Assembly: GCF_902706095.1 (NCBI RefSeq) | Contig: NZ_CACSJP010000001.1 | Span: forward strand, 186,001 to 250,000 | From: Rhizobium sp. 18065 | GTDB lineage: Bacteria; Pseudomonadota; Alphaproteobacteria; Rhizobiales; Rhizobiaceae | Direction: 5' to 3' | Length of the DNA: 64,000 bases | Shown: positions 24,203-32,571 of the stretch, one piece after another | Position numbering within the stretch: position 1 is the stretch's first letter | Layout: every line of letters begins with the position of its first letter | Program-made: the position numbers and the translations under genes | Notes under the pieces: model-generated | The model's database searches: none | Told to the model about the DNA's origin: nothing | What the model saw: only the letters and a program-made list of their open reading frames with translations

Positions 24203-25843
24203 ATGAAAACAGGGTTTGTTAACCATGATTGCGCGCGCAAAGCCGATAGTGACTGGGTCCCGACCACCATGTATGAAGCCAACTCTCGACTGAAGAAGCC
24301 CGTGGTCAGTACACGCGGCTGGATCGACAGAGTGCATCATCGGGCCGATGCGCTGCCCGAGCCTGTGCCCGAGTCTGTGCATGTGCCGGCTTCGCATGTG
24401 CCGGCTTCGCATATGGATGAAACTGAAACGGTTGTTCCCGCTTTCGAACAGGACGGCGCCAGGGTTGCGAGAAGCGATGCGAATAGCGATGCGGAAACCT
24501 ATTCAAGGCTCCAGCAGCTGTTCCAGATCGATCTCTTCCGCGTCCTGAACTGGTTGCGCGGTGGTGCGATCTGGATCGTGGCGCTGGCGATACTCGGCGC
24601 TGTCGGCGGCTATAGCGTGACGATTTTCGTCAAGCCGCGCTTTATCGCCGGCATCGACATCCTGCTCGATCCGGCCAATCTGAGAGTGGTCAGCAACGAC
24701 ATCTTTTCCGAAAACATGCAGCGTGACACCAAGCTGCTCGACGTCGACAGCAAGCTGCGCGTCATCACCTCGGGCAATGTGCTCGGCCGTGTGGTCAAGG
24801 ACCTGAAACTCTATGACGATCCGGAATTTGCCGGCGCGTCATCGAAGGATCCGGCCAATGACGCCCTGACGACGCTCGCCAAGCGCGTTGTCGCACGCCG
24901 TGACGAACGGTCCTTCATCGTCAATGTCGCGGTCTGGTCGAACAATCCGACCAAGTCGGTCGATATCACCAATGCCGTCGTCACCAGCTTCCAGGAAGAA
25001 CTGGCCAAGGCGGAATCCGAAGGAGCGGGCAGGGCGGCAAGCGCGCTGATCGCGCGCCTCGATGACCTGAAGGTCGAGGTGACCAAGGCGGAATCGAATG
25101 TTGAGCAGTTCAAGCGCGAGCGCGGCCTGCAGTCGGTGTCGGGCGAACTGACGAGCACGCTGATGTCGCAGCAGACCAATACCCAGCTGATCGAGGCGCG
25201 GGCGCGGCTGATCCAGGCCGAAACCCGCTACAACGAGCTGGTCGCCACCGATCCGCGCAACCAGATGAATGCCGCAAGCCTGCAGTCGGAAACGATGACC
25301 ATGCTGCGTACCCAGTATTCGACGCTGAAGCAGCGCATGACCTCGCAGTCGGCGGTGCTTGGCCCCAATCATCCGGTGATCCTGACGCTGACGCCGCAGG
25401 TGAAGGCCCTCGAAGACCAGATCAACGCCGAGACCGGCCGCATCGTTCAGGCCGCCAAGACCGAACTCGATCAGGCGCGCACAGCGTTGAAACAGCTGAG
25501 TTCGCAAGCCAACCAGATGGCAACCTCGGTTTTCGACGACAGCGCCTCGCAGATCCAGCTGCGCGAACTCGAGCGCGAGGCCCGTGCCAAGGCCGCCGTC
25601 TACGAAGCCTTCATGGCACGTGCCGGCGAAGCCGCCCAGCGCCAGCAGATCGATGCCACCAATGTCCGCATCGTCACGCCGGCAGTCGCCCCTGCCAATC
25701 GCAGCTTCCCGCCCAGAGGCTACCTGCTGGCCGCGGCCGGCGGCATGATCGGCCTGTTCCTCGGCCTTTTCGTCGCCGTGGCGCTCGGCCTGTGGCGCGA
25801 CTATCGCTATCTGAGCGAATTCGGGGACGAAGCCTATGCCTGA
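24203..25843 (+). CDS. Wzz/GumC-like polysaccharide chain-length and export protein
   Basis: About 546 residues. A disordered Pro/Glu-rich N-terminus contains an exact H-V-P-A-S duplication. Transmembrane helix 1 follows (G-A-I-W-I-V-A-L-A-I-L-G-A-V), then a Wzz domain (P-R-F-I-A-G-I-D-I-L-L-D) and a long coiled coil of about 250 residues (A-K-A-E-S-N-V-E-Q-F-K-R-E-R). A G-rich helix 2 (G-M-I-G-L-F-L-G-L-F) sits near the end. It is the periplasmic co-polymerase that sets chain length and links to export. It lacks the C-terminal BY-kinase domain of ExoP. The start may be 24203 or 24269. The next gene overlaps it by eight bases. Confidence 0.88.
   Translation: MKTGFVNHDCARKADSDWVPTTMYEANSRLKKPVVSTRGWIDRVHHRADALPEPVPESVHVPASHVPASHMDETETVVPAFEQDGARVARSDANSDAETYSRLQQLFQIDLFRVLNWLRGGAIWIVALAILGAVGGYSVTIFVKPRFIAGIDILLDPANLRVVSNDIFSENMQRDTKLLDVDSKLRVITSGNVLGRVVKDLKLYDDPEFAGASSKDPANDALTTLAKRVVARRDERSFIVNVAVWSNNPTKSVDITNAVVTSFQEELAKAESEGAGRAASALIARLDDLKVEVTKAESNVEQFKRERGLQSVSGELTSTLMSQQTNTQLIEARARLIQAETRYNELVATDPRNQMNAASLQSETMTMLRTQYSTLKQRMTSQSAVLGPNHPVILTLTPQVKALEDQINAETGRIVQAAKTELDQARTALKQLSSQANQMATSVFDDSASQIQLRELEREARAKAAVYEAFMARAGEAAQRQQIDATNVRIVTPAVAPANRSFPPRGYLLAAAGGMIGLFLGLFVAVALGLWRDYRYLSEFGDEAYA
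24383..24412 (+). repeat. 15-bp exact tandem duplication in the wzz-like gene
   Basis: Two identical 15-bp units (24383-24397 and 24398-24412) encode the duplicated V-P-A-S-H in the disordered N-terminus. The frame is preserved. Confidence 0.9.
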
Positions 25844-27209
25844 CGGGCGTCAGAACGAAGCGGGCGCGAAGAACGGCCTGTTCTCCAGCCTGCTCTTTTT
25901 GACCATTTTCTGCTATTTCTGGATCGGTCTCGCGCCCTTTCCGGACCCGAATGCCGCAGCTTTGCTGACCGCCTATGGCAAGAGCTCGAACCTCATCAAC
26001 CAGTTGATCGTCGTCAGCCTGTCCGGCATCGTTCTGGTGACGATGTTTCGCTATCGATCGGCCGGCATGCTGCTCAGGCCGCATGGTCTGCTGGCGGTGC
26101 TTCTGCTCTGGGTCTGCTTCACCGGTCTTCTGTCCGATGATCCGGCCACGGCCTTCCGCCGCATCGTCTTTGCCGTCCTGGTCTGTCTGTGCAGCAGCGC
26201 CGTGCTGCTGTTGCCGCGCAATGAACAGCAGTTCGGCAAGCTGGTCTGCGGTATCATGGTCGCGGTGATCTGCCTGTCCTATTTCGGCGTCCTTGCCCTG
26301 CCGCAGCGGGCGATCCACCAACCGACCGATGCGCTGGAGCAATTGCTGGCCGGCGACTGGCGCGGTCATTTCGGCCATAAGAACGTTGCGGCCGGGGCGA
26401 TGGTCTTTGCGGTGTTTTTCGGCCTCTACCTGCGCCAGGTGCGCTCCACCGTCATCGGCCTGGCGATCGTTGCCGCGGCAGGCTTCTTCGTGTTGAAGTC
26501 CGGCGGCAAGACGTCCGCTGGCATGTTGCCGGCGGTTCTGGTGCTGGCCTGGGTGTTCGAGCATGTGCGGGCCTCGCGCTGGCTGATCCCGATTGTCGGC
26601 CTTTTGATCGTCAACACCATCCTGATGTCGGCCGCCGTTTCTCCGGCGGTCAGCGGCTTCCTGATTTCGCTCGGCGTCGATCCGACCTTCACCGACCGCA
26701 GCTCGATCTGGGAACTGGCACTGTCGGCAATCGCCGACCGGCCGTTCTTCGGCTATGGCTTCCAGTCGTTCTGGCAGACGGAAGCCCTGTTCTCGCGCGG
26801 CGAGGCCATCAGTTCATGGGCGGTAACAGCCGCCAATTCGCACAATGGCTATGTCGAGCAGCTGATCAATGGCGGCGTTCCGATGCTGGTTCTGGTGGTG
26901 GTCTGGCTTGTACTCCTGCCCATTCGCGATGCCGGCCGGGCCCTGAAGAGCGGCAAGGACGTGGCGCTGACGCGGCTGTTCATCCGCATCTGGATGTTTT
27001 CGCTGTTTTTTGCCTGCCTGGAGAGCCCGTTTTTCGGCAATACCGGACCGCTCTGGTTCACCATGCTGATCTCGGTCTTCGGGTTGAGGTTCCAGGCCTA
27101 TGCCAGCCTTGTCGAGGCAAAACCGGGTGTCGCGGCAAAAGTCCGGCCCGCGCGCCCGAACTGGCCGAGGCCCCAGCGTGTGGCACAGCGTCTGGCGAAT
27201 GCGCGTTAA
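25836..27209 (+). CDS. O-antigen ligase/polymerase (Wzy/WaaL, ExoQ-like)
   Basis: A 457-residue membrane protein with 10-12 predicted helices. A large periplasmic loop before the last helices contains the Wzy_C signature: F-G-Y-G-F-Q-S-F-W and S-H-N-G-Y-V-E-Q-L-I-N-G-G. It should polymerise repeat units delivered by the flippase, under length control of the Wzz-like protein. The start overlaps the wzz-like stop (ATGCCTGA), indicating coupling. The C-terminal 30 residues are basic and cytoplasmic. Confidence 0.9.
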   Translation: MPDGRQNEAGAKNGLFSSLLFLTIFCYFWIGLAPFPDPNAAALLTAYGKSSNLINQLIVVSLSGIVLVTMFRYRSAGMLLRPHGLLAVLLLWVCFTGLLSDDPATAFRRIVFAVLVCLCSSAVLLLPRNEQQFGKLVCGIMVAVICLSYFGVLALPQRAIHQPTDALEQLLAGDWRGHFGHKNVAAGAMVFAVFFGLYLRQVRSTVIGLAIVAAAGFFVLKSGGKTSAGMLPAVLVLAWVFEHVRASRWLIPIVGLLIVNTILMSAAVSPAVSGFLISLGVDPTFTDRSSIWELALSAIADRPFFGYGFQSFWQTEALFSRGEAISSWAVTAANSHNGYVEQLINGGVPMLVLVVVWLVLLPIRDAGRALKSGKDVALTRLFIRIWMFSLFFACLESPFFGNTGPLWFTMLISVFGLRFQAYASLVEAKPGVAAKVRPARPNWPRPQRVAQRLANAR

Positions 27210-27302
27210 CGTCATGCTTACCTGCAGTTTGTAGGTTCCGCCGCAGGATCAGAGAGGCTGAAATCAGCCAGATTGCAGTCGCCGGTGACAAGAGCTTCGG
27301 AA

Positions 27303-28232
27303 ATGCCAATGCAGGATGCGGGTTCGATCCAGGCGGTCGTCTGTATCCCGACCTTTCGTCGGCCAGCCTGGCTGGCGCGCACGCTCGCGTCCGTCATCGC
27401 GCAGGAAACCGATTTCCTCTTCGCCATCATTGTTGTCGACAATGATGCCGCCAATCCGGTCGGCGCAGTCTGCGCCGAAGAAATGCTGGGCCCGGCAAAC
27501 GTTCCTTATGCGGTGTTCACCGAGGGTAAGCAGGGCAATTGCCACGCGATCAACCGTGCCTTTGCCGAAGCGATGCAGGCCTTTCCCAAGGCCGAGTTCC
27601 TGCTGATGATCGACGATGACGAAATGGCCATGCCTGGCTGGCTGGCGGCGATCGTTGGAACGGCGATGCGCGAGAATGCCGATGTCGTCGGAGGTCCGGT
27701 CGATCGGGAGTTCGAGGTGCCGGCGACCGCAGCCGTCATGCGGCATCCGCTGTTCGGCTCGATCGAAGGAGAAAGCCGCGAGATCGACCAGATCCATGGC
27801 TCGGGCAATTGCCTGATCCGCCGCCGGGTGTTCGAGGGGCTCGAATCGCCCCTGTTCGACGTGCGCTTCAATTTTCTCGGCGGCGGCGACATGGAATTCT
27901 TCACCCGCTGCCGCAAAGCAGGCTTCAGGACCTGGTGGTGCGCCGAGGCGCTGATCCACGAATTTGTTGCCGAGGAACGGGTCTCGGCCCGCTTCCTGAT
28001 GAAGAGGTCGATCCGCACCGGCAGCATCAACTATGTCATCGACCGAATCCACAGCCGATCCGCGCTCAAGCCTGTTGCCAAGAATGCGGCGAGCCTTTTC
28101 CTCGGGCTTGGGCGGTCGCTGCTGCTGTTGGGGCAGACCCGCCACTTGCTGCCGGCAAGCCATCCCCTGCTGGTGTCGCTCGGCCGGACAGTGGCAAGCC
28201 TGGGTTTCCTGCCCAAGCCCTACAAGGGCTGA
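27303..28232 (+). CDS. Family 2 glycosyltransferase
   Basis: A 309-residue GT-A fold enzyme. It starts M-P-M-Q-D-A-G followed by V-V-C-I-P-T-F-R-R-P. The DXD-type motif is I-D-D-D-E near residue 105, with F-L-G-G-G-D-M-E-F-F (the E/D general-base region) near residue 190. A C-terminal amphipathic stretch could hold it at the membrane. It transfers a sugar from a nucleotide donor to a lipid-linked acceptor; which sugar is not readable. ATGs at 27303 and 27309 are both possible. It follows the polymerase gene by 93 bases. Confidence 0.9.
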   Translation: MPMQDAGSIQAVVCIPTFRRPAWLARTLASVIAQETDFLFAIIVVDNDAANPVGAVCAEEMLGPANVPYAVFTEGKQGNCHAINRAFAEAMQAFPKAEFLLMIDDDEMAMPGWLAAIVGTAMRENADVVGGPVDREFEVPATAAVMRHPLFGSIEGESREIDQIHGSGNCLIRRRVFEGLESPLFDVRFNFLGGGDMEFFTRCRKAGFRTWWCAEALIHEFVAEERVSARFLMKRSIRTGSINYVIDRIHSRSALKPVAKNAASLFLGLGRSLLLLGQTRHLLPASHPLLVSLGRTVASLGFLPKPYKG

Positions 28233-28265
28233 CAGAACAGGGGGCTGACAGGATAGGGGCTGACG
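28226..28265 (+). repeat. Short tandem repeat over the glycosyltransferase stop codon
   Basis: GGGCTGAC occurs at 28226, 28242 and 28257 with spacings of 16 and 15 bases. The first copy contains the TGA stop codon (28230-28232) of the family 2 glycosyltransferase gene. Confidence 0.8.
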
Positions 28266-28279
28266 GGGCCAGGGCAGCC

Positions 28280-29146
28280 TCAGGCTTTGCCGATGGCGAC
28301 CTCACGGATGATCTCGATCGGCGTATGCGTGTGCGACTGGATGGTGATGGCGCATTGGTGCGGCAACAGGCTGTCGATCAGCGCTTGAAGACCGGCGCGA
28401 TCGAGCGGCGGCCCTACCCAATAGGTGACGCAACGGCTTTCCGAGACCCGCTCGTGCCGGGCGGCAAGCGTCGGATCGCTGGCGACTGCCGCGCCATAGA
28501 CCAGATATTCGGAGAAATGCCGCTGGCGTGCCAGTGCCTGCCACCACGGCAGGCCGGAAACCGCTTCGATGCGGCTTGTCATGACCTTCACGGTTTCGCG
28601 CTCCCAGAGCGTCATCGGGCCGATGAAGTCGTCACCGGGCAGGATCGGATCCGGCAGGCCGAGAACGCTATGGGCGTTCTGCCACCAGCGCACGTGGTTG
28701 GGACGGGAGGGATTGATCTCGCCGGGCTCGACATAATGTGGCAGCCTTGCCGTCGCGGCAATCTCCGCCAGATCGAGGGGACGGCAGAAGACGTTGTCGG
28801 AATCGACGCACATCACCCGTTCGCTCGACTGGGCGAGCGTCATGGCAATCTTGCGCAATTGCTGCAGGTGCCAGCCATAGACCGGCAGATGGATGGCGGG
28901 CGACCACCAGTAGCGCCGGCCGCGCCATTTCGGCAAGGCCCAGAATTTCGGCAGCAGGCTCGAGGACGGGACCACACGGCGCTTCGGCCCGGCAAGTGCT
29001 GAAAAAAGGTCCGCGTCTTCATCGCCGACGACGATGTAATGCATGTCGTACCCGGAGACATGACGATCGATCGATTCGCACAGCAGCTGGCAGCAGTCGA
29101 AATCGCCGCTATAGCTTGGCGTAACCAGCGAAATGGATGTGGTCAT
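28280..29146 (-). CDS. DUF6492-like putative glycosyltransferase
   Basis: A 288-residue protein beginning MTTSISLVTPSYSGD. The pattern L-V-T-P-S-Y near the N-terminus and V-M-C-V-D-S-D-N-V-F (a DXD-like motif) near residue 110 resemble a GT-A glycosyltransferase, and the layout fits the DUF6492 family found in polysaccharide loci. Trp-rich segments (F-W-A-L-P-K-W-R-G-R-R-Y-W-W) follow. It lacks a signal peptide. It is on the opposite strand to its neighbours, converging on the family 2 glycosyltransferase. The start at 29146 is favoured by a GAAGAG purine run just upstream. Substrate unknown. Confidence 0.7.
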   Translation of the reverse strand: MTTSISLVTPSYSGDFDCCQLLCESIDRHVSGYDMHYIVVGDEDADLFSALAGPKRRVVPSSSLLPKFWALPKWRGRRYWWSPAIHLPVYGWHLQQLRKIAMTLAQSSERVMCVDSDNVFCRPLDLAEIAATARLPHYVEPGEINPSRPNHVRWWQNAHSVLGLPDPILPGDDFIGPMTLWERETVKVMTSRIEAVSGLPWWQALARQRHFSEYLVYGAAVASDPTLAARHERVSESRCVTYWVGPPLDRAGLQALIDSLLPHQCAITIQSHTHTPIEIIREVAIGKA

Positions 29147-29413
29147 GTCTCTTCCCTCGTCGCCGCGGTGCCGGCTGTCCGGCATGCCCGGGCAAATCTA
29201 GGATGCATTTTTCTAGAATAGCTTAACGGCCTCTTGTGCAATACCGGTGGCTCAGGATCAGCGACGAACTGCATCGATGCGGTGCTTCATGCAATTTTTA
29301 GATTAAAGGCCGATTTTGCTCACCGTACCGCGGCTTGCCTGGCGGTTTCGACCCGCGACATGTGCATGCAAGTACATCGGTCAAACCATGGGCCAGGAAT
29401 TGGACTGATCGAC

Positions 29414-30487
29414 ATGGCAGAAAAGAACTACCTCGTTTTTGTATCCGATGCGGTGCAGACCTGCGGCGTCGAGAGTTTTGCCGGTCTGCTGGCCGACCGG
29501 CTGGGAGCGCGCGCGCGCAGACATAGGCTCGATTTCAACCTGCTATCCTTGGCAAAGGCCCTGTCCGGCGTCGATGCGGCGATCTTCAACTTTCCGGTCG
29601 TCGGCTGGAAGACGAAGCTTGTCGAGCCAACGCTTGCGGCGCTGGTCGCCTGGCTCATGCGCCGCAAACTTGTCGTCGTGCTGCATGAATGGCAGGCACT
29701 GGACTGGAAGCGCCGTCTGGTGCTGATGCCGGTCATGCTGCTGGCCAGCCGCGTCTGTTTTTCGGCGCCGGAAATTGCAGACGAGTTTGCCGTAAGCCCG
29801 GTGTCTAAAGTCACGACGAAGCGTCGCGCCATCGTGCCTGTGCCGCCCAATCTCGTGCCACCGGCCACATTGCAGCCCGGATCGCGATCGCGGGCGCTGG
29901 AAGCGCAGAAACAGGCCGGCCGCCTGATCATCGGCCAGTTCGGCTCGATCTACCCGAAAAAGCAGTCGACCGAAGTCCTGGCCATCGCAGCAGACCTGCT
30001 TGCGCGCGGCCATGATGTCGGCATTGTCTTTGTTGGATCCTTCATCAAGGGCATGGACAATATCGAGCGCGATTTCTTCGAGCTTGCGAGCCGCCTTGGC
30101 ATCCGTGAGCGGGTCACGGTCACAGGCTATGTCGCGACCGATGCCGAACTCTTTGCGATTTTCGAGCAGGTTGACGTGTTCTGCTATCTGTTTCCCGAGG
30201 GATTGACCGCACGTCGCGGCAGTGTGCTGGCGGCCGGCCTTTCCGGCAGGCCGGTGATCGTGAACGCGCCGCGCCGCGGCGCAGCACTTGCCCATCATGG
30301 CCTGTTTCGCCGGCTGATCGAGCACAAGGCGATCCACCTCGTCGCGACCGATGCCGATGCGCAGGCCATGGCGGACGCGGTGCTCGAAGCCTGGCACGCA
30401 CCCGCTCCACGGATAGAGGCAGGCCCGGAACTGCAAAGACTGTGGTCGGAGATCGTCGCTGTGGTCGAGGATGGCGCGCAGCCATGA
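29414..30487 (+). CDS. GT4-like glycosyltransferase
   Basis: A 357-residue GT-B fold protein. The N-terminal half begins M-A-E-K-N-Y-L-V-F-V-S-D. The second Rossmann domain starts around I-I-G-Q-F-G-S-I-Y-P-K-K (residue about 178), and a nucleotide-sugar site follows (F-C-Y-L-F-P-E-G-L-T-A-R-R-G-S), equivalent to the E-x7-E region of family 4 enzymes. It probably adds one sugar in building the lipid-linked unit at the inner membrane. The ATG at 29414 is the start that begins with the first beta strand; upstream in-frame sequence is poor. About 270 bases before it are gene-free. Confidence 0.82.
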   Translation: MAEKNYLVFVSDAVQTCGVESFAGLLADRLGARARRHRLDFNLLSLAKALSGVDAAIFNFPVVGWKTKLVEPTLAALVAWLMRRKLVVVLHEWQALDWKRRLVLMPVMLLASRVCFSAPEIADEFAVSPVSKVTTKRRAIVPVPPNLVPPATLQPGSRSRALEAQKQAGRLIIGQFGSIYPKKQSTEVLAIAADLLARGHDVGIVFVGSFIKGMDNIERDFFELASRLGIRERVTVTGYVATDAELFAIFEQVDVFCYLFPEGLTARRGSVLAAGLSGRPVIVNAPRRGAALAHHGLFRRLIEHKAIHLVATDADAQAMADAVLEAWHAPAPRIEAGPELQRLWSEIVAVVEDGAQP

Positions 30488-30592
30488 AGGTCGTTGCTCT
30501 GCGGTTGTCCTGCGGCGGTCACTTCGTAGCGAACCGTTAACATAGCGGTAGTAACTTGCAGGACCAAACGACCAACTGGACGTCCCTTTCGT

Positions 30593-31381
30593 ATGCACAA
30601 TGCAGACCTGACAGATCGCCCGACGGACGATGGTGCAAACACCGTCCGGCTCGGCGGTCTCCCCATTGCCTTGATCGACATGCACACATCCGCCCATGCG
30701 TTCATTCGCATGGCGCTTGACGCGCGCAACAGGGACGGCCTGCCGTTCTACTCGACCTCGGCCAATGGTCAGGTGATCGCGCTGGCGGCGAAGGACGATG
30801 GGTTCAGAGACATCCTGCTGAAGGCAGGGCAGATCCATGCCGATGGCATGCCGATGGTGCTGTTGTCGCGCATGCTCTGCCGCACGCCGCTGCCCGAACG
30901 GGTGGCGACCACCGATCTGGTCCATGCGGTGGCAGCGCTGGCCGAGCGGGCGGGCGTCAGCTTCTACTTTCTCGGCGCAACCGAAGACAGCAACCGGCGC
31001 GCGGTGGCGCAGATGCGCGCGACCTATCCGGACCTGATCTTTGCCGGGTCATCGAACGGTTATCTGGCAGACCGGGAAGAGGCGGTGGTCGCCGAGATCG
31101 CCCGGCTGAAGCCGGACATCCTGTGGATCGGCATGGGCGTGCCTTATGAACAGCAGTTTGTCGCGCGCAATCTCGACCGGCTGCGTGGCGTCGGCGTCAT
31201 CAAGACCTCCGGCGGCCTGTTCGATTTCCTCGCCGGCAAATTGCCGCGTGCGCCGGAATGGATGCAGAAGGCCGGGCTCGAATGGCTCTATCGCCTGTTT
31301 CGCGAGCCGCGCCGGCTGCTGGTGCGCTATCTCTCGACCAACCCGATCGCTCTCTATCAATTGCTGACCAAGTCTGGCTGA
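30593..31381 (+). CDS. WecG/TagA/CpsF family glycosyltransferase (GT26)
   Basis: A 262-residue protein with the family pattern Y-S-T-S-A-N-G-Q-V, H-A-D-G-M-P-M-V near residue 80, F-L-G-A-T-E near residue 125, and I-G-M-G-V-P-Y-E-Q-Q-F near residue 180. Members transfer ManNAc-type or glucuronic acid residues to lipid-linked acceptors in the early steps of polymer assembly. A basic C-terminal region (F-R-E-P-R-R-L-L-V-R-Y) probably binds the membrane. It is the last gene of the polysaccharide block. Confidence 0.92.
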   Translation: MHNADLTDRPTDDGANTVRLGGLPIALIDMHTSAHAFIRMALDARNRDGLPFYSTSANGQVIALAAKDDGFRDILLKAGQIHADGMPMVLLSRMLCRTPLPERVATTDLVHAVAALAERAGVSFYFLGATEDSNRRAVAQMRATYPDLIFAGSSNGYLADREEAVVAEIARLKPDILWIGMGVPYEQQFVARNLDRLRGVGVIKTSGGLFDFLAGKLPRAPEWMQKAGLEWLYRLFREPRRLLVRYLSTNPIALYQLLTKSG

Positions 31382-31407
31382 TTAAGTCCGGCTGACCAAG
31401 TCTGGCT
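31366..31407 (+). repeat. 14-bp tandem repeats over the wecG-like stop codon
   Basis: Three 14-bp units lie at 31366-31379, 31380-31393 and 31394-31407. The outer two are identical (GACCAAGTCTGGCT) and the middle differs at two positions. The stop codon of the WecG-family gene is at 31379-31381, at the first junction. Confidence 0.88.
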
Positions 31408-31483
31408 GATCGCTTTTGTGGTGAACGGACGGCAATGGAAAGCCGCAGCCCTCGCCAGAGCGGGGACGGCTGCGGCTGTGCGG

Positions 31484-32410
31484 TCAGATTTCGAGGATGC
31501 GGGTCAACAGCCGGCCGATTTCGGCCATGGCCGGATCCGTTTCCGGGCGCGGCGTCTTGGTTTCGGTGATGAACACGGTTGCCACCAGCGGCTTGCGCTC
31601 CGGCGGCCAGATCACGGCAATCACATTGTTCGTGCCATTCGCCCCGGCACCGGTGCGGTCGCCGATGGTGAAACCGCGCGGCAGGCCGGCGCGCAGCTTC
31701 AAACCGCCGGTGGTATTGGCGATCATCCACTGGCCGAGTTGATCGCGCGATGTCGGCGACAGCGCATCGTCGAGCACCAGCGCTTTCAGGAGGGCGGCCA
31801 TCGCTGCGGGGCTTGTCGTGTCGCGCTTGTCGCCCGGTTTTGCGCTGTTGAGCGCCGGTTCCATCCGGTCGATGCGGGTGACGGGGTCACCCAGCGAGCG
31901 CACGAAGGCGGTAAAGCCTGCCGGACCGCCGATCGCCTCCAGCAGCAGGTTGGCGGCCGTGTTGTCGCTGACCGTGGTTGCCGCATGGCAGAGCTCGGCG
32001 AGCGTCAAGCCAGCCTTGACGTGTTTTTCCGTGACCGGTGAATGGGCGATCAGGTCGGCCTTCTTCCAGTGCAGCCGGCGCGACAGATCCTCCCTGCCGG
32101 CATCGACACGCGAAAGCACAGCAGCGGCGGCGATCGCCTTGAAGGTGCTGCACATCGGAAAGCGCTCGTCGGCGCGGTAGCCGAGCGTCATCCCGGTTTC
32201 GGTGTCGAGCACGAAGGCGCCGAGCCGCGCCTGAATGCGCGCCTCGATCGCCTCGAGCGCTTGGGCGAACTGGCCGTCGCCATTGCCGGCCGCAAGCGAC
32301 AGGCGCGGCGCGGCAAGGGACGCGCCGATGACAAGGCCGGCAAGCCGGGTGAAGTGGCGGCGGGAGATGGGGGCGGAGGATGAGGATGAGGATGAGGATG
32401 AGGTGGGCAT
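31484..32410 (-). CDS. Class A beta-lactamase, Tat-exported
   Basis: A 308-residue serine beta-lactamase. The motifs are all present: S-T-F-K (active Ser, in M-C-S-T-F-K), S-D-N in V-S-D-N-T-A, E-x-x-L-N in M-E-P-A-L-N, and R-T-G in G-D-R-T-G in place of the usual K-T-G. The Lys-to-Arg change is seen in carbenicillinase-type class A enzymes. The signal contains S-R-R-H-F-T-R-L-A-G, a twin-arginine motif preceded by a run of nine serines. The enzyme hydrolyses beta-lactams in the periplasm. It is divergent from an AmpR-like LysR gene, the classic inducible arrangement. Confidence 0.93.
   Translation of the reverse strand: MPTSSSSSSSSSAPISRRHFTRLAGLVIGASLAAPRLSLAAGNGDGQFAQALEAIEARIQARLGAFVLDTETGMTLGYRADERFPMCSTFKAIAAAAVLSRVDAGREDLSRRLHWKKADLIAHSPVTEKHVKAGLTLAELCHAATTVSDNTAANLLLEAIGGPAGFTAFVRSLGDPVTRIDRMEPALNSAKPGDKRDTTSPAAMAALLKALVLDDALSPTSRDQLGQWMIANTTGGLKLRAGLPRGFTIGDRTGAGANGTNNVIAVIWPPERKPLVATVFITETKTPRPETDPAMAEIGRLLTRILEI
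32376..32403 (-). repeat. Hexanucleotide microsatellite in the beta-lactamase signal region
   Basis: Four full copies of GAGGAT plus a partial one, on the plus strand. On the coding strand it gives the poly-serine run ahead of the twin-arginine motif. Unit changes would lengthen or shorten the n-region by two residues without a frameshift. Confidence 0.9.
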
Positions 32411-32571
32411 GGAGGCTCCTTGGGCATGCTGGAGATGCAGTTTGCAGTTTCGCCGGCCAGGGGAGTTTCGCGCTCCGGCTTGCGATTGGCTTGCCCCCAT
32501 CGCTAAATTTATCGCAATTGCACCGCAAGCGACCTTATCTGGTATCTTGCATTAGAAAACCTGGGGCATTC
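32411..32571. promoter_or_regulatory. Divergent control region between beta-lactamase and AmpR-like gene
   Basis: A 161-base region shared by the two divergent starts. It contains an AT-richer core (CGCTAAATTTATCGCA, 32501-32516) in otherwise GC-rich DNA, and TCGCT/AGCGA arms around it. This is where an AmpR-type LysR protein would bind. The exact box is not resolved. Confidence 0.55.
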
